From the NCBI GenBank assembly GCA_004796365.1, contig QZLE01000016.1:1-53575 (forward strand): a DNA stretch of 53,575 bases. The letters run 5' to 3'. The DNA comes from Gammaproteobacteria bacterium (GTDB taxonomy: Bacteria > Pseudomonadota > Gammaproteobacteria > QZLD01). This document shows, one piece after another, positions 16,630 through 23,783 of the stretch; within the stretch, counting starts at the first letter, position 1, and each line of letters begins with the position of its first letter. Below the pieces are notes generated by a model that was given only the letters and a program-made list of their open reading frames with translations, made no database searches and had not been told where the DNA came from. The position numbers and the translations under genes were made by a program.

Positions 16630-18681
16630 GTGACATTTGATCAACTGATTTTAGCTATGTTAGGCGAAGCGGTATTTTTGCTGCTGCTTTGGCTTGTGTA
16701 TTCTGTATACCGCATTCGAAAACTAAAAAACAAATCAGGTGAAAAAGTTGTAATAAAAGAGGTTACCAAAGAAGTAACCAAGGAAGTGAAACCAGATGTT
16801 GAGATCCCTACCTACCTGACTTTTTTGCACCAGGCAATGCTTGCAACCGAATTGCGCCTAGAAGAGGAACGGGAAGAAAAAGAGGTGGAAGATAAGCCTG
16901 AAGAGCCCGGAGAAGATAGCTTTGATCTTGGTGGTGGCTATGATAACCCGCTTGAATTAAGGATGGCATTTATCCGTTCAGAGATTAATGCCATCGAGGC
17001 TTCTGGTGAAGATGGCGGTGCCTATTGGAGTAGTCAGGAGCAAAGTCTAAAAGAAATTTTGGAAAGTATTCCTACCGTAGCTGTTGAGCAGCAGCCATTG
17101 GAACAAAATTATGCTCAGGATCAATCTGCAGAAGAAGCAGTGGACGCGGAAGATGTAGGTGCTATCAAAACAGAGCTAAGTGAGTTAAAGCAGCAGGCGC
17201 AAGCGCTAGAACAGTACAAAAAGCTATTCTATGGCCTAGCAGGAAAATTAAAGGATGCCTCTGAAGCTGCCCGACCAATATCTGATGAGCTAGAATCGGT
17301 AAAATCTCAGTTGGAAGATGCCTCGGCAATTGATTCGCTTACTTCAAGTTATGAATCTGAATATCGAAGCCTAAAAGGAATTCTTGATGATATTGGTGAT
17401 GGTGAGCTTGATGAGATAACACTTGAAAAACTAAGAAAGATTATGGATATGCGTACACAGCGACCTAAGGAAAAGGTTGTGTATGTTGATAAGGCCGAGC
17501 ACAAGGTAAGGCATCAAGTAGATAAAATAAAGCAGGCATCCTCTCAGCAGCAGGGCATAATAACTGAGTTGCAGGGTATGCTGGAGATGTCTGAAGATGA
17601 AGGGATGAAAGGCGAGTTTTTGTCCCGGATAAATTCTCTTGAGGCTGCGCTATCAGAATCAAAGCAGTGCATTGAGGTGCTGGAGAGTGAAAATCAGAGC
17701 AGGCAGGAACAGTTAGAAGATCTGCTGTTAACCCTTGATGATCTTACCGCAAAGGCCGAGCGCCTTGACGAGTTCGAGAGTGGTGAAGAGCCATCAGCGG
17801 GTGAAGAGCCATCAGCAGATGAAAAAACAGCCGAAGAAGAAATAGATCCTGATGATTTATTGGCGCAGGTGCAGCAAGAAGATATGGTGGAAACTGCATC
17901 AGGATCAGAATACAGTGATGAAAAGGTTGAGTTGGAGCGGGAAAAACTGGAACTTAAACGCAACCTTGAGGCGCTGGAAGAGGAGAAACGGGAGCTTGCA
18001 AAAAGTCTGGAAGAGCAACAGGCTAGGGTGGCAGAGCTTGAGGAAAAGATCTCCAAGTTTAGTCGAGAGACCGGTGATGTAATGAATGCCGTGGTTACTC
18101 TTGAGGATGAAAATGATCGTCTGATGGAAGAGGTTGATAAGATTCGTCATGAAAAAGAGGAGCTGGAGGATCAAATCAAACATGAAGATGATGTGGTTCA
18201 TGACGGTCAGGAAGATGTTAGTCCTGATGATATTGATGCACTTCTTGCAAATGCCGGGAATATACTTGATGAGGTAAATGATGATGCTGTCAAAGATAAG
18301 GCAGGCGGCATGGAAGAAGAGGAGTTTAAGCAGGTATCGGAATATATCAATAAAGAGATTGATAATGAAGTTGAGGAGCTTGAGCGTCAGAATAAAGATC
18401 TGAACGAAGAGTTGCAGCAGTCTAAAGAGTTGCTTGATACCAAGCAAGCAGAGCTTGAACAGGCGTTGGATGAATATAGGCAGAAAGAGCAAGAGTATAA
18501 GTCTTTAGTGCAACAGCTTGATGAAAAAGAAGAAAATCTTCAGAAAAAGCAGCAGGAGCTAGAGAATGTTCAGGCCGAGCTTCAGTCCATGCAGGAAGAG
18601 ATTGAGGAAAAAGACTCTTTATATGAGCGATTGAAAAAAGAGTATGCGCAGATGGAGCATGCCACGGTAGAAGAAGTGTAG
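16630..18681 (+). CDS. Membrane-anchored acidic coiled-coil protein with FliM-like DDIDALL motif
   Basis: I do not recognise this protein. The track opens at a TTG at 16558, but the GTG at 16630 or ATG at 16657 look better. From the GTG it has 683 residues. An N-terminal membrane segment (AVFLLLLWLVYSVY) is followed by basic residues and a KEVTKEVTKEV repeat, then a very long, strongly acidic coiled coil to the end. An imperfect repeat GEEPSA-GEEPSA occurs midway. Two motifs stand out: DPDDLLAQV near 17847 and SPDDIDALLANAG near 18220. The second resembles the FliM N-terminal peptide (SQxEIDALL) that binds CheY. It could be a polar scaffold or signalling platform, which is inference. Its stop codon lies inside the GacA-box-like palindrome of the following RNA gene. 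Confidence 0.7.
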   Translation: MTFDQLILAMLGEAVFLLLLWLVYSVYRIRKLKNKSGEKVVIKEVTKEVTKEVKPDVEIPTYLTFLHQAMLATELRLEEEREEKEVEDKPEEPGEDSFDLGGGYDNPLELRMAFIRSEINAIEASGEDGGAYWSSQEQSLKEILESIPTVAVEQQPLEQNYAQDQSAEEAVDAEDVGAIKTELSELKQQAQALEQYKKLFYGLAGKLKDASEAARPISDELESVKSQLEDASAIDSLTSSYESEYRSLKGILDDIGDGELDEITLEKLRKIMDMRTQRPKEKVVYVDKAEHKVRHQVDKIKQASSQQQGIITELQGMLEMSEDEGMKGEFLSRINSLEAALSESKQCIEVLESENQSRQEQLEDLLLTLDDLTAKAERLDEFESGEEPSAGEEPSADEKTAEEEIDPDDLLAQVQQEDMVETASGSEYSDEKVELEREKLELKRNLEALEEEKRELAKSLEEQQARVAELEEKISKFSRETGDVMNAVVTLEDENDRLMEEVDKIRHEKEELEDQIKHEDDVVHDGQEDVSPDDIDALLANAGNILDEVNDDAVKDKAGGMEEEEFKQVSEYINKEIDNEVEELERQNKDLNEELQQSKELLDTKQAELEQALDEYRQKEQEYKSLVQQLDEKEENLQKKQQELENVQAELQSMQEEIEEKDSLYERLKKEYAQMEHATVEEV

Positions 18682-18694
18682 GATATTTCTTACA
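18677..18694 (+). promoter_or_regulatory. GacA/UvrY box-like palindrome upstream of Rsm RNA
   Basis: TGTAGG-N6-CTTACA differs by one base from the known GacA upstream activating sequence TGTAAG-N6-CTTACA. Its centre is about 65 bases before the predicted RNA start, close to where the element sits in Pseudomonas rsmX and rsmY. It overlaps the stop codon of the coiled-coil gene. Confidence 0.6.
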
Positions 18695-18715
18695 TAACAT
18701 ATATCTAAAGTCTTA

Positions 18716-18744
18716 TTGTTGAACTTAGCTCTTATGTCCATAAT
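18716..18744 (+). promoter_or_regulatory. Sigma-70 type promoter of the Rsm-like RNA
   Basis: TTGTTG, a 17-base spacer, and CATAAT form a plausible promoter. It predicts transcription from about 18751, just ahead of the first AGGA hairpin. The weak -35 box fits dependence on an activator at the palindrome upstream. Confidence 0.55.
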
Positions 18745-18750
18745 GCACAC

Positions 18751-18885
18751 ATGATTTGCACAGGAAGTGCTGTCAAAGGAATAAACCCTTAAGGATGAGG
18801 GGGTTAAGGCCAGGAGGCCGGGTCAGGAAGACTACAATAAGGAAGTTAAACATAAAACCTCGGTTTATCCGGGGTTTTTGTTTTT
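18751..18885 (+). ncRNA. CsrB/RsmY/RsmZ-type CsrA-sequestering small RNA
   Basis: This stretch of about 135 bases has six AGGA motifs. Four are presented in hairpin loops: GCAC-AGGAA-GTGC (18758-18770), an AACCC/GGGTT stem around AAGGA (18784-18805), GGCC-AGGA-GGCC (18808-18819) and GTC-AGGAA-GAC (18822-18832). Two more (AAAGGA at 18776-18780, AAGGAAG at 18839) lie between stems. It ends in an intrinsic terminator. This is the exact layout of RNAs that titrate the translational regulator CsrA/RsmA. Length matches RsmY and RsmZ rather than CsrB. A promoter and a GacA-box-like element precede it. No csrA gene is in the window. The 78-codon ORF in this region is a shadow. Confidence 0.87.
18854..18885 (+). 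terminator. Intrinsic terminator of the Rsm-like RNA
   Basis: AAAACCTCGG-TTTAT-CCGGGGTTTT can form a ten-pair stem (one T-G pair) and runs into TTTTTGTTTTT. Downstream, from 18886 to the next gene's Shine-Dalgarno near 19087, I see no further structure. Confidence 0.88.
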
Positions 18886-19097
18886 ATGGGGAAGTTATTT
18901 CAGTATATTATGAGCCCGCTCAGCCTACGTGTTTATTGCTTTGTATTTTCTTTGGGAAAGTAAATCAATCCGTAAGGCTGTCACATTTTTGATAACTAAC
19001 CTTGCTAAGTTGCCCTAACAGTCCTATATCTTTGTAATGGACTTAATGTGTTCAATGAACAAATAAATTCATCTTGAAAGTGAATAAGGAGAGATAA

Positions 19098-19382
19098 ATG
19101 GCAATTAAACCAGAAGTTGGATCCTGGTATCAGAATGAAACCGAAGATACCTTCGAGGTTGTCGCATTTGATCCAGAGGAGGATTATATCGAGATCCAAT
19201 ACTACGATGGGGCAGTAGAAGAGATAGATCTTGATACATGGGGTGAGATGGGAGTTTCTGCTGCTGAGCCGCCAGAAGACTGGAGCGGAAGCTATGATCT
19301 ACAGCAGGAAGATTATGGTGTAGATCTTGAGCGTCATGGCGGGGATGATGATTGGCAAAACAGCGTAGATAATATGGAGTAA
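19098..19382 (+). CDS. Small acidic protein, DUF6763-like
   Basis: This 94-residue, very acidic, soluble protein begins MAIKPEVGSWYQNETEDTFEVVAFD and contains YIEIQYYDGAVEEIDLDTW. That matches my recollection of the DUF6763 family of small proteins in sulfur-oxidising and related gammaproteobacteria. Its function is unknown. AAGGAGA lies at a good distance before the ATG. The gene follows the Rsm-like RNA and is convergent with gpsA, with 16 bases between stops. The protein has no cysteine and no catalytic motif that I can see. Confidence 0.7.
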   Translation: MAIKPEVGSWYQNETEDTFEVVAFDPEEDYIEIQYYDGAVEEIDLDTWGEMGVSAAEPPEDWSGSYDLQQEDYGVDLERHGGDDDWQNSVDNME

Positions 19383-19398
19383 GTTCAGTTTTTCTTCG

Positions 19399-20415
19399 TT
19401 ACTCGGCCTTAGGTGGGCGATTTAGAAGATCATTTACCGCCTCTTTAGCGGGTTTGTTTTCATAGATTACCTTGTATACTTGTTCGCAAATCGGTAGCTC
19501 AATATTCAAGTTTTTGCTTAGAGAGTAAACTTCTTTTGCAGTACGCAGTCCTTCAATGGCCTGCCCGATCTCATTTTGAATCTTTTCTAATGTCTTACCT
19601 TGCCCCAGGCCAATTCCAAAACGTCGATTGCGCGACTGATTGTCTGTGCAGGTTAAGACTAAATCACCAACACCAGATAGGCCCATAAAGGTCTCTATCT
19701 TTCCGCCGAAGGCAACTCCTAGCCTGGTCATCTCGTTTAGGCCGCGGGTGATTAAACCGGCTCGGGCATTGGCTCCATAGCCAAGGCCGTCAGATATTCC
19801 AGCTGCAACAGCCAGCACGTTTTTTATAGAGCCGCCAACTTCAACGCCAACAATATCTTGGCTGGTGTATGGTCTGAAAACGCTGGAACGCAATGAATCG
19901 GCAACTGCATCCGCAAAGCTAATATCGGGCGATGCAACGGTAACAGCTGTTGGCAAACCGCTTGCTACCTCTTTGGCGAAATTTGGTCCAGAAATAATAG
20001 CCGGGATAATATTCTTGCCAAGAATATCGGCAACTGTTTGGTGAAGCAGCCCGCCAGAGGATGAGTCGAGTCCTTTGGTGGCCCAGCATATGTACTTTTT
20101 TCTATTTATGAGATCTTTAAATTCTATCAAAGTTTCTCTGAAGGCAGAGCTGGGGATTACCAAAAGCAGGATATCGCATTCATAAATAACCTGCTTTGCT
20201 GACTCCGCAGGCTGAAGGTTTTCAGGGAACTTAATTCCAGGGAGGTAAGTGTTGTTTTCCCTGTTTTTGTTAATGCTGGAAAGAAGTTGAGTGTTAATGT
20301 CCCAGATTAAAACTTTATGGTTATTTCTTGCTAATAAAATACCTAGGGCACTACCCCACGAGCCCGCTCCAAGGATTCCAAATGAAGGCTTTGTATTTTT
20401 ATTTCTTTGGGTCAT
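19399..20415 (-). CDS. gpsA: Glycerol-3-phosphate dehydrogenase [NAD(P)+] GpsA
   Basis: The 338-residue cytoplasmic enzyme starts FGILGAGSWGSALGILLARN, the nucleotide-binding GxGxxG. It also contains CWATKGLD, ISGPNFAKEVASGLPTAV, VGGSIKNVLAVAAGISDGLGYGANARAGLITRGL with the catalytic lysine region, and GLSGVGDLVLTCTDNQSRNR. It reduces dihydroxyacetone phosphate to sn-glycerol 3-phosphate for phospholipid synthesis. It lies downstream of secB on the same strand, as in many gammaproteobacteria, across a 139-base gap containing an inverted repeat. Confidence 0.95.
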   Translation of the reverse strand: MTQRNKNTKPSFGILGAGSWGSALGILLARNNHKVLIWDINTQLLSSINKNRENNTYLPGIKFPENLQPAESAKQVIYECDILLLVIPSSAFRETLIEFKDLINRKKYICWATKGLDSSSGGLLHQTVADILGKNIIPAIISGPNFAKEVASGLPTAVTVASPDISFADAVADSLRSSVFRPYTSQDIVGVEVGGSIKNVLAVAAGISDGLGYGANARAGLITRGLNEMTRLGVAFGGKIETFMGLSGVGDLVLTCTDNQSRNRRFGIGLGQGKTLEKIQNEIGQAIEGLRTAKEVYSLSKNLNIELPICEQVYKVIYENKPAKEAVNDLLNRPPKAE

Positions 20416-20458
20416 CTGTTGTGTTATGTGCTCAATCCATGAAGCGCTTAGCTACCGT

Positions 20459-20504
20459 ATTTATTTCTAGCTTAAAAGCGGTGCTTTGATTACTAGAAAT
20501 AAAT
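20459..20504. repeat. 12-base perfect inverted repeat between secB and gpsA
   Basis: ATTTATTTCTAG and CTAGAAATAAAT are separated by 22 bases, and the loop can form a small inner hairpin (AAAGC-GGT-GCTTT). It lacks a T-run on either strand, so it is not a standard terminator. It may stabilise or process the secB-gpsA transcript. Confidence 0.6.
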
Positions 20505-20521
20505 GCGGCAATACTATTATT

Positions 20522-20541
20522 GCGCCCTCCTTCAGCAGGGC
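20522..20541 (-). terminator. Weak GC hairpin after secB
   Basis: CGCCCT-CCTTCAGC-AGGGCG forms a six-pair GC stem just downstream of the secB stop on the minus strand. The bases that follow (CAATAATAG) are not a T-run, so it is at best a weak or partial terminator. Confidence 0.3.
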
Positions 20542-20554
20542 GATCAATTAGCAA

Positions 20555-21019
20555 TTAGTGCTTAACGCCTTCTTCCTTGGTGGTCTGTTGTTGAAGATGC
20601 TGTGCATATAGTGCATTAAAGTCAACTGGTTGAAGATAAAAAGGAGGGAATCCGCCTTTTTGAATAAGGTCTGCGACAGCTTCTCGAGCAAATGGGAATA
20701 CAACGCTTGGGCAGTAACTACCAAGTACGCCATCTTTGGCGTCATCAGCAAAGCCATCAAGGGTGAAAATTCCAGCCTGCTTCACTTCAGCAAGATAGGC
20801 TGTTTTATCTGCAACTTTCACGGTAACAGTAACGGTCAGCTCAACTTCGTAGTTCTTGTCGTCAAGTGTATTGGCATTATTGGAAAGTTCTACGTTTACT
20901 TCAGGTTTCCACTCTTCGCGAAAAAGTTGTGGTGTGTTTGGGCTTTCAAAAGAGATATCTTTGGTATAAACGCGTTGTAGGCCCAGCTGTGGTCCTGCTG
21001 GTTTTTGTTGTTCAGTCAT
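20555..21019 (-). CDS. secB: Protein-export chaperone SecB
   Basis: The 154-residue protein matches SecB over its length: LGLQRVYTKDISFESPNTPQLF, WKPEVNVELSNNA, YEVELTVTVTVK, QAGIFTL, SYCPSVVFPFAREAVADLIQKGGFPPFYLQPVDFNALYAQ. SecB is a cytosolic tetramer that keeps preproteins unfolded and passes them to SecA. AAAGG precedes the ATG. The usual neighbour grxC is absent: the rhodanese gene starts the group and secB follows after 31 bases. Confidence 0.96.
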   Translation of the reverse strand: MTEQQKPAGPQLGLQRVYTKDISFESPNTPQLFREEWKPEVNVELSNNANTLDDKNYEVELTVTVTVKVADKTAYLAEVKQAGIFTLDGFADDAKDGVLGSYCPSVVFPFAREAVADLIQKGGFPPFYLQPVDFNALYAQHLQQQTTKEEGVKH

Positions 21020-21050
21020 TTTATCAAACCTTTGTGAATGTTATTGAAAC

Positions 21051-21473
21051 TTATTTTTCTATTGGATAGTTTTCGTTTGTCCAGGCGGTTAACCCGCCGC
21101 TTAAGGTAGAAATGGTGTTAAAGCCATTATCTTTTAGGACTTTGCAGCTTTTAGCTGTGCGAATTCCTGTTTGGCAATAAACAATAATTTCCTTTTCCTT
21201 AAACTTAATGAGGTCACTAATTCTTTTTTCAAGGTCTGTTTCTGGAATATTTATTGCGCCTGTAATGTGCCCGTTAGCAAATTCGTTGTTTGAGCGAATA
21301 TCTAGAAAAGTAGCTTTATCTTGGTTAAAGCGGCTGATGGCGGTGGAGATGTCTATGCTTTTTGCACCATTGATGGATCGAGTAACTTCAGAAGTTATTA
21401 GTAAGATCAGGACTAAAATTAGCATCCCGAATAGTAGAGGGTGATTGGTTATAAATTCAATGTATTGTTGCAT
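21051..21473 (-). CDS. Membrane-anchored rhodanese-like protein (YibN type)
   Basis: The 140-residue protein has an N-terminal membrane segment (LLFGMLILVLILLI, residues 13-26) and then a rhodanese domain. The active-site loop is VYCQTGIRTAKS with the catalytic cysteine near residue 101. Other domain features are FLDIRSNNEFANGHITGAINIP and LSGGLTAWTNENYP. This is the architecture of YibN, the rhodanese usually found beside grxC and secB. It may carry out persulfide sulfur transfer at the inner membrane; the acceptor is unknown. It is upstream of secB on the same strand. Confidence 0.88.
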   Translation of the reverse strand: MQQYIEFITNHPLLFGMLILVLILLITSEVTRSINGAKSIDISTAISRFNQDKATFLDIRSNNEFANGHITGAINIPETDLEKRISDLIKFKEKEIIVYCQTGIRTAKSCKVLKDNGFNTISTLSGGLTAWTNENYPIEK

Positions 21474-21865
21474 TTCTGTTCTCTGCGAGCCTAAATAAAT
21501 TTACTCCATTACTCATTATTTTGCTGAGTAAAATATTTACAAAATAATGAGTAGCGGTACGATGCTGGAATAATAATATATCCCAGCAACATTATAAATA
21601 GATATATAGTTGCAGAATCAGCTTTTTAATCTATGAGCATAACAGGAATGCTACAAGCTTAAGTAATTGCTGTAGTTTCATAATGTGCTTTCTCAACTGG
21701 CGCTAATGCATTTACTACATGCGCATTAAAAAAAGAGGCTTATAGCAAAGCTATATATTTAGCTGAGCACGAATAATAATCAGTGCCAGCAGATGGCCGC
21801 GCATACAAGCTATCGGGTACGCTCGTTGAGGAGTCGAACCAAAACAGATTTTTAGCAGTGCGCGC
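21474..21865. other. Gene-free region between rhodanese gene and arsR-type gene
   Basis: This stretch of 392 bases has no convincing gene. It contains the 14-base inverted repeat described separately and a TATAGC-AAA-GCTATA hairpin at 21741-21755. The hairpin is followed, read on the minus strand, by six bases and then seven Ts, and could be a weak terminator for the arsR-type gene. The only ORF of the track here (21751-21951) overlaps that gene and looks like a shadow. Confidence 0.5.
21510..21553. repeat. 14-base perfect inverted repeat upstream of the rhodanese gene
   Basis: TACTCATTATTTTG and CAAAATAATGAGTA are perfect complements separated by 16 bases. It lies 37 bases upstream of the rhodanese start codon. 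It could be an operator, an RNA hairpin in the leader, or a residual repeat. No T-run follows. Confidence 0.65.
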
Positions 21866-22177
21866 TTACTCGCCAACAAATACGTTTTTAGCCATGTTAA
21901 TAAGGCTAACTGTGCGAGTATCTCCAAGGCGGTAATAAACCTTGTTTGCATCTTTGCGAGATGTAATGATCTCTTTGTCGCGCAAAATTGCCAGGTGCTG
22001 TGAAATATTGCTTTGTGAAGTACCTACATGGTCAACAATATCCTGCACGCTTTTTTCTGTTTCGCTAAGAGTGCATAAGATCTTTAGACGTAGAGGATGA
22101 GACATCGCTCTAAGTGATCTTGATGCTTTTTCTATTTCCTCTTCCCCAGAGAGTTGTAGCTCATCAAAAATTTTCAT
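21866..22177 (-). CDS. ArsR/SmtB family winged-helix regulator
   Basis: The track starts at a TTG at 22207; the ATG at 22177 is better because AAAGGAA sits nine bases upstream. That gives 103 residues. SHPLRLKILCTL, SQSNISQHLAILRDKEII and VYYRLGD mark the helix-turn-helix and wing. The classical ELCVCDL metal site is absent (EKSVQDIVDHV). One cysteine remains, in ILCTL, the position of one of the two redox cysteines of the BigR/SqrR type; its partner is not visible. It is therefore unclear whether it senses sulfane sulfur, a metal or nothing. A short inverted repeat AAGTA-N11-TACTT at 22229-22249 could be its operator. Confidence 0.85.
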   Translation of the reverse strand: MKIFDELQLSGEEEIEKASRSLRAMSHPLRLKILCTLSETEKSVQDIVDHVGTSQSNISQHLAILRDKEIITSRKDANKVYYRLGDTRTVSLINMAKNVFVGE

Positions 22178-22207
22178 TTTTTTGGTTCCTTTGATTCTTA
22201 GGCCCAA

Positions 22208-22614
22208 TTATGTCCTGGTTGGTTATATAAGTAGCTATTGTTTTTACTTCGTATTACTGCGTATAACTGCATCATTTTAGTGTTATAGATCAAACAAAAA
22301 ACTGATTTCGTGAGATTTTTATTAAATCATGAAATAGTAAATTTGTAATCACAATTCGCATTATGACTCGAAATAAAGTAATTGTCTATTGTTAAATTAT
22401 AAAAAAGTTATTGAAACTAGAGGCTTGGGTACAGCGCTAGATCGGAAGGTGGGGACTATAGCCTGTAATGTTAAGGAAGACAAAGATCATGCATGGGCAT
22501 TGAAACTAATTGTTGGTTATAATGGTCCTTATAATTATTGATTAAATGATTAGTGGATAGTAAAAAAATGACATGTTTTGCACTGAATTGGGGTTGGAAT
22601 AAGAGAGGTGGAGA
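22208..22614. other. Divergent intergenic region arsR-type gene / envC
   Basis: About 400 AT-rich bases separate two divergent genes. It contains a tandem 10-base repeat GTATTACTGC/GTATAACTGC (22251-22270), two copies of ATTGAAACTA 89 bases apart (22410 and 22499), and two TATAAT hexamers (22518 and 22530) that could serve envC. No ORF or structured RNA was convincing. Confidence 0.5.
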
Positions 22615-23769
22615 GTGAGTTTGTCATTTTGCCGTTTTTTTCCGGTGGTTGTTTTGTTCTTTGTGGTTGTATATCCAAATGTGTCTGGTGCAGAACCGGA
22701 TGCCCAAGAAAAGGCTAAGCAACTGCAGAAGTTGCGCACTAGTATCAAAAGCCTTCAGCAGGCATTAGAATCTGACCAGGGGGAAAAAAGTGAGCTGGTA
22801 AAGCAGTTGCGCAAAATTGAGGTCAAAGTTGGTGCTGTAAGTAAAAAAGTGCGCGGCCTGGATACAAAGATCTCTGAGAAAGAGCGCAAGTTAAAAAAGC
22901 TAAAAGATGAGTATGCACAGCAGTCTGAAAACCTTGGATTCCAAAAGGATATTTTGGCACAGCAGGTTATTGCGGCATATGCAATGGGAAGGCAGGAATA
23001 TCTTAAGTTGCTTTTGAATCAGCATGATCCGGCCACCGTTGCTCGTACCTTCGTCTACTACGAATATCTAAACTCTGCTAGAAAAGAGAGGATTGATGAT
23101 GTAACCGGGCGCCTTGAAAAACTGGCCGTTCTAAAAAGAAAAATAAATTTGCAGTTAGAATCGATCTCAAGGAATAAAAAAGCCCTGGAAACAGAACAGA
23201 AAAAATTGGTTAAATCTAGGGTGGTTAGGGAAAAATTGTTGACTGAAATTCAGGGACGTATAAAAACCAAAGGTAAAAAATTAAAAGGGATGCGTCTTGA
23301 TGAAAAGCAGCTGCTGAAGCTGGTGCAAGAACTGCAGAATGCACTGTCTGATATTCCAACTCAGCTTGATAGTGATATCAAAAAGCTAAAAGGAAGGATG
23401 AAATTGCCGGTACGTGGCTATGTTTTCAATAAGTTTGGCTCTTCCCGCGGGCGAGGTCTATCCCGTTGGAAAGGGGTGTTTATCAAGGCTAAAGGGGGCG
23501 CTGATGTGGCTGCATTGTCTCATGGGAGGGTGGTGTTTTCTGATTGGTTTAAAGGTTTGGGATTACTTACTATTATTGATCATGGCGATGGTATTATGAG
23601 TCTTTATGGGCATAACCAGAGTTTATATAAAGATGCCGGTGATTGGGTTGATGCTGGTGATGTGATTGCATCGGTAGGAAATTCCGGTGGAAATATAGAT
23701 AGTGGTTTATACTTTGAAATAAGAATTAATGGGAAACCACAAAATCCGATTGCCTGGTGCAGGCGCTAG
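22615..23769 (+). CDS. envC: Murein hydrolase activator EnvC
   Basis: This 384-residue periplasmic protein has a signal peptide (cleavage near SGA-EP, residue 26), a long coiled coil (about 30-260) and a C-terminal LytM/M23 domain (about 265-384). The LytM domain is degenerate: KGVFIKAKGGADVAAL lacks the HxxxD zinc ligands, while YGHNQ is kept. This loss is characteristic of EnvC, which activates AmiA/AmiB amidases at the septum instead of cutting peptidoglycan itself. The start is GTG with GGTGGAGA upstream. It is followed by ctpA after 14 bases and yibQ, the common gammaproteobacterial order. Confidence 0.93.
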   Translation: MSLSFCRFFPVVVLFFVVVYPNVSGAEPDAQEKAKQLQKLRTSIKSLQQALESDQGEKSELVKQLRKIEVKVGAVSKKVRGLDTKISEKERKLKKLKDEYAQQSENLGFQKDILAQQVIAAYAMGRQEYLKLLLNQHDPATVARTFVYYEYLNSARKERIDDVTGRLEKLAVLKRKINLQLESISRNKKALETEQKKLVKSRVVREKLLTEIQGRIKTKGKKLKGMRLDEKQLLKLVQELQNALSDIPTQLDSDIKKLKGRMKLPVRGYVFNKFGSSRGRGLSRWKGVFIKAKGGADVAALSHGRVVFSDWFKGLGLLTIIDHGDGIMSLYGHNQSLYKDAGDWVDAGDVIASVGNSGGNIDSGLYFEIRINGKPQNPIAWCRR

Positions 23770-23783
23770 TATGGAGTTTCTGA

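Noticed and set aside
17905-18492. 195-residue minus-strand ORF opposite the coiled-coil gene.
   Set aside because: It is the antisense of acidic coiled-coil codons and yields a Leu/Ile/Phe-rich false membrane protein.
18756-18992. 78-residue ORF in the track over the small RNA.
   Set aside because: It has no ribosome binding site, its start lies inside the RNA's first hairpin, and it reads through the terminator. Its composition looks random.
21826-21838. GAGGAGTCGAACC, which on the minus strand reads like a tRNA T-loop (GGTTCGACTCCTC).
   Set aside because: The surrounding bases cannot form a proper T-stem, and no acceptor, D or anticodon arms were found. It may be chance or a very old remnant.
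22421-22490. Short GC-richer stretch with three GGA words upstream of envC, considered as a second Rsm-like RNA.
   Set aside because: The GGA words are not in hairpin loops and no terminator follows.
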